DNA from: a virus
Direction: 5' to 3' (one strand)
Virus record (IMG/VR): IMGVR_UViG_3300042445_000200
Span: 1 to 25,018 of that record
DNA length: 25,018 nucleotides
Shown here: positions 14,331 to 20,564 of the stretch, in pieces
Position numbering within the stretch: the first letter of the stretch is position 1
Layout of the letters: every line of letters begins with the position of its first letter
The notes under the pieces: model-generated
The model's database searches: none
Told to the model about the DNA's origin: nothing
Seen by the model: only the letters and a program-made list of their open reading frames with translations
Made by a program: the position numbers and the translations under genes

Positions 14331-16613
14331 ATGTTAGATATCAAAAATATCCCAATTGAAAACATCAATCAAAACAGAAAGATTAACGCTAATTTTGTCC
14401 GTATGAAGAATCTTATGGATGTTAAGATGGCAAGTTACTTGCGTTATCTTGGCACAAAGAATGCTGTAAATCGTGCAAGTGACTATCACTATCTCTGTCT
14501 TGCTGTAACCGACTCAACAGCGCCTGTAAATGGCATTGACTATATTCACCCAAGTGTAAAGCCAGTTGTAGATTACGCAACAGCAGTAGTTGCTAAAGGT
14601 CTAATGCCCAATGGTGAAATCAACTTTGAGTTTGTAGCAGATACAGAAGAAGATGAAATAGCAGCCAGACAAGCAACTGATATGGTCAGTAAGGTTGTCA
14701 ATCAAATGAATGATCCACACTTTATATTAGAACGTTGGATTATGGATGCTATGATGCACAAAAATGGTATGATGATGATTAAGCCCATACGTGAGCCTAT
14801 CGTTCGTTATATTGATACACAAGGCACAAATGACCAACTAAAAGCATTTGAGCAACAAGCAGGTGAAAGTGGATTAACAGCATTGCGTCAAAGTAAGCGT
14901 AAGATTAGTGTTGAAATGGAAAAAGTTATTGCTGAAGTTCAACAACTACTTGGCGAACAACAAGGTGAGTTAGCAAAAACTATGGTAGAAAGTCGTATGA
15001 ATAGTATGATGGAAATGCCAGAAGATATGGATCCAGAAATGATGGCAATGGAACAAGCAGAGATACAAGCTGGATCTGCCGAAAGCCAAGAAGAAATACT
15101 TAACAGTGCTATCAATCGCAATACAATCTATAGTGCAAAATATAAACTAACTGGTTATAATATCAATGTTAGATTTCACCCTATTGCCCAACACTATTGG
15201 ATATGTGATCCTACAGTTCCTGAGATGAGAAATCAACCATTTTGTGGTTACTACGATCCAATGAGTATCCAAGAAGCATTAGATTTATATCCAAGCATCA
15301 ACTTAGAAGAATTTAGAACTCACGCAGAATACAATATGAATGGTGCATACCAAGCAGGTAGTGTATTAAACAATCTTGCTATTCACGCACGTGATAGTGT
15401 CCCAGTTATGGGTATTCCTGTAAGTAGTGCAAGTAGTGCAGACCCAGATAGTCGTCAAGTAACAGTTGTTACTGTATGGAACAAATATGATATTGATGGT
15501 GATGGTGAGTTAGAACTTGTAGAAATTATCTATAGTGGTTCATACATTATCAGCGCAAAAGAAGTAGAATTTATTCCTGTTGCTAATATGTGTCCTAAGC
15601 CATTACCAGGCAACTTCTATGGTATGAGTGTCGCTGAATCAGTGATACCTATGCAAGAATACAATACATCAGCCGCACGTGCAGAAATACAACTTGGGCT
15701 ATTAACAGCAACTCCTCGTATTGGTGTTAAGCCAGACAGATTAGATTTTGAGATGTTACAAGATGGTGAAAGTGCTATCTTTATATTAGACAGCAAGTTT
15801 GATCCAACAAAAGATATCTACCAATTGCCTCCCCCAAGCGGAAACTTACAATTCTTGGAAGTTGCGATGAATCGTATTCAGCAAGACACAATGGCTATGG
15901 TTGGTATGACTACACCAAGTGATGTGTTCAATCCAGAAGTAATGGCTCCGGGCAACAGTGGTATCAAACTACAGTTAGCATTGACGCCTAATCAAATCAT
16001 ACAAGACAACACAGTTCGTAATAGTGCTGAGGGTCTAAAAGAAGCGATTTGGTTGATATGGAGAACATTAATTCAATATGGTGATGATTATGGTGTTAAG
16101 AAACTTGCTCAAAATTTCCACCCTGACAAACAACCTATATACTTAGATTATGTGTCTTGGGACGATATGAACTTCTGTGACAGAAAACAGATTCGTATGG
16201 AACTAAGTTTGGGTATGATGAGCGAAGAAAATGCATTGGGCAGATTACAAATCATACAGAAGTGCCAACAAGATTTATACACTACAACTACAAGTATGGT
16301 TCAATCAGGCACATTGACTAAAGAAATATATCAAAAGGTCAAGAAGCCATTCGCTGATACATTGTATGTTTTAGGCGTAAAAGATTGTGATAGTTATCTA
16401 CCAAGTGACGAAGAAGTAGAACAGATGATTAAGCAAGGTGCTGAAGCAATGAAGAACCGTGAGCCTTCTCCAGAAGATAAGAAGCGTTTAAGTAGTGCTA
16501 ACCTTGACGATGTAAAAGCAAGACAAATACAAATGGAAGTTGCTGGAGAAGATGCTGAAACTCAACTTGATTTTATGAGTATGGCAGCAGGAGATCCAAA
16601 AGTTTATTCGTAA
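14331..16613 (+). CDS. Portal protein (P22/SU10-like)
   Basis: The protein has 760 residues, in the size class of P22-type portals. The start is supported by AAAGG about 12 bases upstream. Recognisable parts are the N-terminal helical region with YHYLCLAVTDSTAPVNGIDY and HPSVKPVVDYATA, a Met/Glu-rich helical insertion (about 215-260), and a wing or stem region with VTVVTVWNKYDIDGDGELEL. PKPLPGNFYGMSVAESVIPM resembles the portal core, and the C-terminal region is helical and charged. The dodecameric portal sits at one capsid vertex, is the channel for DNA and binds terminase and adaptor. D387-I-D-G-D-G-E-L-E-L-V-E398 matches a 12-residue EF-hand loop. Gene order terL-portal-scaffold-coat agrees with the call. 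Confidence 0.9.
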   Translation: MLDIKNIPIENINQNRKINANFVRMKNLMDVKMASYLRYLGTKNAVNRASDYHYLCLAVTDSTAPVNGIDYIHPSVKPVVDYATAVVAKGLMPNGEINFEFVADTEEDEIAARQATDMVSKVVNQMNDPHFILERWIMDAMMHKNGMMMIKPIREPIVRYIDTQGTNDQLKAFEQQAGESGLTALRQSKRKISVEMEKVIAEVQQLLGEQQGELAKTMVESRMNSMMEMPEDMDPEMMAMEQAEIQAGSAESQEEILNSAINRNTIYSAKYKLTGYNINVRFHPIAQHYWICDPTVPEMRNQPFCGYYDPMSIQEALDLYPSINLEEFRTHAEYNMNGAYQAGSVLNNLAIHARDSVPVMGIPVSSASSADPDSRQVTVVTVWNKYDIDGDGELELVEIIYSGSYIISAKEVEFIPVANMCPKPLPGNFYGMSVAESVIPMQEYNTSAARAEIQLGLLTATPRIGVKPDRLDFEMLQDGESAIFILDSKFDPTKDIYQLPPPSGNLQFLEVAMNRIQQDTMAMVGMTTPSDVFNPEVMAPGNSGIKLQLALTPNQIIQDNTVRNSAEGLKEAIWLIWRTLIQYGDDYGVKKLAQNFHPDKQPIYLDYVSWDDMNFCDRKQIRMELSLGMMSEENALGRLQIIQKCQQDLYTTTTSMVQSGTLTKEIYQKVKKPFADTLYVLGVKDCDSYLPSDEEVEQMIKQGAEAMKNREPSPEDKKRLSSANLDDVKARQIQMEVAGEDAETQLDFMSMAAGDPKVYS

Positions 16614-16621
16614 TATAAATG

Positions 16622-16629
16622 TATAAATA
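16622..16629 (+). promoter_or_regulatory. TATAAATA late-type promoter before the 16651 gene
   Basis: This is a perfect T4 late consensus octamer in the 37-base gap after the portal gene, 21 bases from the ATG at 16651 with GGAATAGAA between. It would serve the small gene, scaffold and possibly the coat gene. Confidence 0.6.
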
Positions 16630-16650
16630 GAATATAACATTGGAATAGAA

Positions 16651-16995
16651 ATGATAGACGACAAAGCAATAGAATTTTACAACAACAGATTAACAGTTGA
16701 TTTAAGTAATATAAACAAACTAACTCCAGCACAACAGGACAGAGTTAGACATTACGGAAGTCAAGCAGAAGCATTATTAAAGAATAAAGATTTAGCAATG
16801 TTTGTGCATCATTTTAAGTTTGAGTGTGCTGACACATTATCAAGTATAAGAGGTCATACACCCGAAGATAATATGCAACGAGTATCGTTATGTAACGAAC
16901 TCGCTGGAATAGACAGTTTCATTACTTCTTTGAAAAAAGCAGTATATTTGAAAAATAAGCTCGGTAACACGTTAGTGCCCGAAGATAAAACATAA
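16651..16995 (+). CDS. Unknown small helical protein between portal and scaffold
   Basis: The protein has 114 residues. The start follows TGGAATAGAAATG. The sequence is predicted helical by eye: LSNINKLTPAQQDRVRHYGSQAEAL, then FVHHFKFECADTLSSIRG, then LCNELAGIDSFITSLKKAVYLKN. It contains two Cys, with no metal pattern. The stop precedes the scaffold start by 10 bases, so they are co-expressed. It might assist scaffold or portal assembly. No family recognised. Confidence 0.6.
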   Translation: MIDDKAIEFYNNRLTVDLSNINKLTPAQQDRVRHYGSQAEALLKNKDLAMFVHHFKFECADTLSSIRGHTPEDNMQRVSLCNELAGIDSFITSLKKAVYLKNKLGNTLVPEDKT

Positions 16996-17005
16996 GGAAA
17001 CATAA

Positions 17006-18157
17006 ATGGAAACAACGACAAGTCCTAACACCGATAGTGGTGCGGTCACAGGTCAAAGTGCAGTAAGTGATGGATCAATAGCCCAGAAGATGGCCGCAAT
17101 GTTAGATTTGCGTAACCAAACAAGGACTACAACACAACCTGCAACAGGTCAAGATGAATCGGCAGATACTTCAAGCCCTGTGGCACCCAGCGAAAATGCT
17201 GAAGCCGAAGTTGGTGATACCAATGATGATAGTAATGTTAGCGACAACCAAGAAACAGATAGCCCTCAAGAGGTAACTACTGGTAGTAATGAGAGTTCAG
17301 CAGATGATTTGATTGACTTTATTGAATTCGCAGATACAAACCCGAACGCTAAGTTCAAGTTTATGCGAAATGGTAAAGAAGTCGTAATAGATGCTAAAAA
17401 AGCCGCGGCAATATTAGGTCAGGGATCAGCAATACACGAAGAAGCAAGAGAATTGAAAATCCAGAAGGCTGAGTTTGATGAATATCTCAATCATCAAAGA
17501 GCACAGCAAGAGGGTTTGACTTTAGCGATGGAATTTACCGTTCAACCGCAGTTGCAAAAAGCGTATGATGAGATTGTGAAAACACAAAACTATCAAACAA
17601 CATTTCAACAGCAGATACAGCGCACTAATGATCCTGCAACGCAAGCAAGGATTCAGGCAGCAATGCAACAGAACGAACAGTATATCAGGCAACAACAATC
17701 CGTAATAGGACAGATGAAGCCACAGATAGACCAGTTCAGGCAAGTTCGTGCTCAACAAGTGACAGAACGATTGGATCAGGCACGTAAAGGATTTACAGAC
17801 AAAGAGTTGAAAAACGAATATGTTTATAATGAATTGCGTGATAAGGTTACGAAGTTATGGCCTCAAGCCAGACAAGAAATCATACCTGGTGTTCCTAACA
17901 TTGACCTCATCAGTAGTGATGAGAACTTACTAAGTTTAGTAAGAGATGGATTACGCTATAGAGACAAACCTTCTACTAAGTCAGCTGGATCAAGTATGGC
18001 AGTGCTAACGCAACGCCGTGGATCATCAACACAAAAAAGTGGTGGTGATGACTTAAGCAAACTTCGGGAACAAGCCAAGGGCGGTGATAAAAAAGCCGCA
18101 GACAATCTCTTAACACAACGATTAACACAAATTCGTGGTGCAAGAGGTGGTAGATAA
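17006..18157 (+). CDS. Scaffolding protein
   Basis: The protein has 383 residues. The start follows AAGGAAACATAAATG. Residues 1-105 are acidic, Ser/Thr-rich and disordered. NAKFKFMRNGKEVVIDAKKAAAIL (about 113-136) forms a small folded element often seen in phage scaffold proteins. Residues 140-270 are strongly Gln/Glu/Arg helical, fitting a coiled coil. The C-terminus is basic (SKLREQAKGGDKKAADNLL, then RLTQIRGARGGR), as expected for the coat-binding tail of a scaffold. It lies directly upstream of the coat gene, where scaffolds usually are. It would guide procapsid assembly and be removed before or during DNA packaging. Confidence 0.82.
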   Translation: METTTSPNTDSGAVTGQSAVSDGSIAQKMAAMLDLRNQTRTTTQPATGQDESADTSSPVAPSENAEAEVGDTNDDSNVSDNQETDSPQEVTTGSNESSADDLIDFIEFADTNPNAKFKFMRNGKEVVIDAKKAAAILGQGSAIHEEARELKIQKAEFDEYLNHQRAQQEGLTLAMEFTVQPQLQKAYDEIVKTQNYQTTFQQQIQRTNDPATQARIQAAMQQNEQYIRQQQSVIGQMKPQIDQFRQVRAQQVTERLDQARKGFTDKELKNEYVYNELRDKVTKLWPQARQEIIPGVPNIDLISSDENLLSLVRDGLRYRDKPSTKSAGSSMAVLTQRRGSSTQKSGGDDLSKLREQAKGGDKKAADNLLTQRLTQIRGARGGR

Positions 18158-18173
18158 AATATAGCCTATATTT
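18157..18173 (+). promoter_or_regulatory. Inverted repeat upstream of the coat gene
   Basis: AAATATAG-C-CTATATTT is a perfect 8+1+8 inverted repeat that starts at the last base of the scaffold stop codon and lies 18 bases from the coat ATG. It may be a binding site or part of a coat-gene promoter (ATATTTACATTC follows). It is weak as RNA structure because the stem is AT-rich and the loop one base. Confidence 0.3.
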
Positions 18174-18191
18174 ACATTCAAGGAGAATAAA

Positions 18192-19361
18192 ATGGCAGAA
18201 ATTACAACCAGTCAAATTGGTAACGGAACAACAGCATACGGCTCAGATATCGTTGTCAAGGACTTAGATTTAGATGTATCCAATCGTGTAAAAGACGATA
18301 CCCCAGTGCTTAATATGTGTATGGCCAAGAAGCGCAAAGTTAATTCAACATTGCCTTTATGGACAGACGACATTTATCGTGCGCCTGAAGTTCAAGCGCA
18401 AGTTGAAGGTGCTACAGTTGCTACGTCACAAGCGGAAAGCAATCAGCGTTACAACTTAGGTAACTACACACAGATTTTCAGCACAGTTATTGCCGCTTCA
18501 GGCACAGCACGTGCAGTTATGCAATCTGGTGGTGACCCACAAGCATACCAAGAAGTCAAGCAATTGATTCAAATGATGTTTGACGTTGAGTTACAACTTG
18601 TTCGTAACGACCAAATCGGCACTAAGTATGCTGGTCAAACAGGAACAGCAAGTGGCTTGCCAGCTGGTCAAACAGGTCGTCGTATGGGTTCATTAGCCTC
18701 TTTTGCAGGTTCAATGAGTTTCAATACAACATCTGGTTCAATCAGTGGCTTAGATACATTCTTCAATAACGAAGATACAGATAGTTCTACACAAATCAGT
18801 AATGCATTACGCATTTATGCTAATGGTAGTTACTACTATTCTGGCACTTTCACTAACCAAGTGTTCAGTCCAGTATTGTATAAGCAGTTAGTAACTGTTG
18901 CTGAACAGCGTTACAATGCAAAAATTCGCACAATGGTTGCTCCAACAAGTTTGAGAACAATCATCAGTGATAACATTGTAAGTTCAAATACATCTGTTAA
19001 CCGTCGTAACGTTGAGCGTGGTGACACGATTCAAACTTATGAAGGCGACTTCAACTATACATACGAAGTGTATGATTCTTGGATTATGGATAGCGCAGGC
19101 GTATCTAACTCAATCTACTTCCTAAACGAAGAAGTATTGCAGTTTGGTTCATTGCGTGACCTAGGTCCTAACAACGAAGTATTCAGTAATGCTGACGCTT
19201 CATTGGATCAATTTATTATGGAAGGCACGCTCATCGTGCGTAACCCAGCAGGCGTTGGTATGTTAAACAACATCACTAACACTGGTTCATTGGTTACAGC
19301 ATTGCGTCCAGCCGCAACTGTTCAAAGAACAAACTTCGGTCCAGGCGACGTTACACCTTAA
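18192..19361 (+). CDS. Major capsid protein (HK97 fold, SU10-like)
   Basis: The protein has 389 residues. The start follows AAGGAGAATAAAATG, the strongest Shine-Dalgarno site in the window, as expected for the most abundant virion protein. The N-terminal third has DTPVLNMCMAKKRKVNSTLPLWTDD, VEGATVATSQAES and LGNYTQIFSTVIAASGTARAV (89-109), the pattern of the SU10-type coat family (formerly DUF5309). There RLGNYTQI follows an exposed extended loop. The middle has MFDVELQLVRND, and the C-terminal part carries MVAPTSLRTIISDNIV and the P-domain-like strands before LIVRNPAGVG. It builds the icosahedral head. The cassette end is marked by a terminator 25 bases downstream. Confidence 0.92.
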   Translation: MAEITTSQIGNGTTAYGSDIVVKDLDLDVSNRVKDDTPVLNMCMAKKRKVNSTLPLWTDDIYRAPEVQAQVEGATVATSQAESNQRYNLGNYTQIFSTVIAASGTARAVMQSGGDPQAYQEVKQLIQMMFDVELQLVRNDQIGTKYAGQTGTASGLPAGQTGRRMGSLASFAGSMSFNTTSGSISGLDTFFNNEDTDSSTQISNALRIYANGSYYYSGTFTNQVFSPVLYKQLVTVAEQRYNAKIRTMVAPTSLRTIISDNIVSSNTSVNRRNVERGDTIQTYEGDFNYTYEVYDSWIMDSAGVSNSIYFLNEEVLQFGSLRDLGPNNEVFSNADASLDQFIMEGTLIVRNPAGVGMLNNITNTGSLVTALRPAATVQRTNFGPGDVTP

Positions 19362-19385
19362 TTCTTACAAGAATTTTGATACAAC

Positions 19386-19412
19386 AAAAAGGGAGACTTG
19401 GTCTCCTTTTTT
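19386..19412 (+). terminator. Intrinsic terminator after the coat gene
   Basis: GGGAGAC-TTG-GTCTCC pairs as a 6-bp GC-rich stem (19392-19397 with 19401-19406), preceded by AAAAA and followed by six T. This is a typical Rho-independent terminator ending the head transcription unit. Confidence 0.88.
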
Positions 19413-19423
19413 GCCCTTTAAGA

Positions 19424-19452
19424 TTGTGTAGATATTTCACTGGTGTTATAAT
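19424..19452 (+). promoter_or_regulatory. Sigma70-like promoter P1 of the intergenic cassette
   Basis: TTGTGT (19424-19429), a 17-base spacer and a perfect TATAAT (19447-19452) stand just after the coat terminator. An ATG at 19457 opens a 17-codon frame (MRRAWKFFIHIILRLTK) ending at 19510, immediately before the second promoter. It has no ribosome site and would be practically leaderless, so it is not called as a gene. Confidence 0.55.
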
Positions 19453-19511
19453 AAAAATGAGGCGTGCCTGGAAGTTTTTTATCCATATTATATTGAGGTT
19501 AACCAAATAAC

Positions 19512-19540
19512 TTTACATTTACCTACGGCTTGTGTATAAT
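19512..19540 (+). promoter_or_regulatory. Sigma70-like promoter P2 of the intergenic cassette
   Basis: TTTACA (19512-19517), a 17-base spacer and TATAAT (19535-19540) match the housekeeping consensus at 11 of 12 positions. It drives the 58-residue gene, whose ATG is 30 bases downstream behind AAAAGGAGAAAAAATG. The palindrome GGTTAACC (19497-19504) just upstream could be an operator. Host-polymerase expression independent of the phage late system is inferred. Confidence 0.8.
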
Positions 19541-19570
19541 AGATACATCATTTAGACAAAAGGAGAAAAA

Positions 19571-19747
19571 ATGACTAACGAACAAAACGAACAAATCTGT
19601 GAAGTGTTAGGCGAAATCGCTGAAACATTAGATAAGAAGTTATATAAAAAGAATGATTTTGGTGAGTATCAAGGAGACATTCTACACAATATGGAATGGC
19701 ATCTAAGTAGAATAGCAGATGCGTTAGAAAAGATAGCAAGTAAATAA
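19571..19747 (+). CDS. 58-residue helical protein of the moron-like cassette
   Basis: The start follows AAAAGGAGAAAAAATG, a strong ribosome site. The sequence starts MTNEQNEQICEVLGEIAETL and ends WHLSRIADALEKIASK. Heptad-like hydrophobic spacing in both halves suggests a helical hairpin or small coiled coil, with net charge near neutral or slightly acidic. No family recognised. It has its own sigma70-type promoter and sits between two terminators, so it can be expressed apart from the late genes, in early infection or in a lysogen. Small host-takeover, superinfection or anti-defence proteins often have such a layout, but nothing in the sequence proves one of these. Confidence 0.75.
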   Translation: MTNEQNEQICEVLGEIAETLDKKLYKKNDFGEYQGDILHNMEWHLSRIADALEKIASK

Positions 19748-19755
19748 GAAAGGAA

Positions 19756-19773
19756 AGGGGAGAAAACTCCCCT
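19756..19773 (+). terminator. Strong hairpin without T tail between the two cassette ORFs
   Basis: AGGGGAG-AAAA-CTCCCCT forms a perfect 7-bp stem with a 4-base loop. It is followed by ACTTAG, so it is not a classic terminator. It may stabilise the 3' end of the 58-residue gene's mRNA or reduce read-through, and it would mask any ribosome site for the following ORF. Confidence 0.5.
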
Positions 19774-19781
19774 ACTTAGAA

Positions 19782-19901
19782 ATGAAACATCCAAATGAAC
19801 AAGCATTAGACATACAGATTAAATCTATCCTTCAACAAGTGCGACAATATACTTGGTTAGAACGAATAACAATATATATTAAAAAAGTTTTTAATATTTA
19901 G
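19782..19901 (+). CDS. Possible 39-residue peptide
   Basis: An open frame gives MKHPNEQALDIQIKSILQQV, then RQYTWLERITIYIKKVFNI. It is a plausible amphipathic helix with a hydrophobic, basic C-terminus, which could associate with membrane. No Shine-Dalgarno site is visible and a hairpin lies 8 bases before the ATG, so translation is uncertain. It shares the cassette with the 58-residue gene and ends just before the second terminator. Confidence 0.35.
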   Translation: MKHPNEQALDIQIKSILQQVRQYTWLERITIYIKKVFNI

Positions 19902-19913
19902 AAAACAAATAAC

Positions 19914-19936
19914 AAAGGCCCCGAAAGGGGCTTTTT
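19914..19936 (+). terminator. Intrinsic terminator closing the cassette
   Basis: GGCCCC-GAAA-GGGGCT followed by a run of T: a 6-bp stem (19917-19922 with 19927-19932, one G-U pair), a stable GAAA tetraloop, and T through 19936. It isolates the cassette from the downstream tail genes. Confidence 0.92.
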
Positions 19937-19965
19937 CGTTAGTGAGAGCAATAATCAACAAACAC

Positions 19966-19971
19966 TAAATA
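19966..19971 (+). promoter_or_regulatory. TAAATA motif 6 bases before the 19978 start
   Basis: AACACTAAATACATACTATG repeats almost exactly the string at 859-876 and restarts transcription after the cassette terminator. It leaves six bases to the ATG and no Shine-Dalgarno site. Confidence 0.5.
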
Positions 19972-19977
19972 CATACT

Positions 19978-20562
19978 ATGAGCAATATAAATAATCCCGA
20001 ATACTTAGACAACACAGATCCTGAAAAGAACTTAAACTTTTACAGACAGGATAACGGTGGAATGATTACCAATCATAATGGCGTGGCAGACAAACTACTA
20101 CAAAATGATAAACTTTATAATAATATGAAGGGTGATTGGACACGAACAGATTGGAATAAAGCAAATAACATCAAAGTGACTACAGGTCGCCAAGATGGTA
20201 AGTTCTTTATTACAAGAGAACAACAGAACATTGAAGAAATAAAAGCACGTGTAAAGAACTACAAACACGCCGCTGAAATGGGAGTGCCTGATCCATTAGC
20301 ACCAATCGGTGAAGATGGCAAACTAACATACAAATGGATGGAACTACCAACAGTTATTAGTATTCGTATTAGTGACCAATATTTTGGTGGCATACCTTGG
20401 CAAGCAATCAAAAACGACAGAACATTAAAGGCTCAGTTCTATCGTGTAGTAGAGACAGAATACCCACAATATGTATGTTACCCCGGTGGCAAACTACCTA
20501 TTCCAGTAGAAGTATCATACCCTACAAAAGTAGGACAACAAAAATTCTTTAGAGGACATTAA
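19978..20562 (+). CDS. Unknown protein, first gene of the connector/tail unit
   Basis: The protein has 194 residues. The N-terminus is Asn/Asp-rich and hydrophilic. Residues 60-100 include TTGRQDGKFFITREQQNIEEI and a helix (KARVKNYKHAAEMGV). The C-terminal half looks globular: ELPTVISIRISDQYFGGIPWQAIKNDRTLKAQFYRVVETEYPQ in outline, then GGKLPIPVEVSYP. No motif or family recognised. Two bases separate it from the adaptor-like gene. Position between coat and adaptor suggests a neck or head-completion protein. Confidence 0.6.
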   Translation: MSNINNPEYLDNTDPEKNLNFYRQDNGGMITNHNGVADKLLQNDKLYNNMKGDWTRTDWNKANNIKVTTGRQDGKFFITREQQNIEEIKARVKNYKHAAEMGVPDPLAPIGEDGKLTYKWMELPTVISIRISDQYFGGIPWQAIKNDRTLKAQFYRVVETEYPQYVCYPGGKLPIPVEVSYPTKVGQQKFFRGH

Positions 20563-20564
20563 AA

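Noticed and set aside
19457-19510. 17-codon ORF as an annotated gene
   Set aside because: No ribosome site and too short to support by itself. It is kept only as a low-interest observation.
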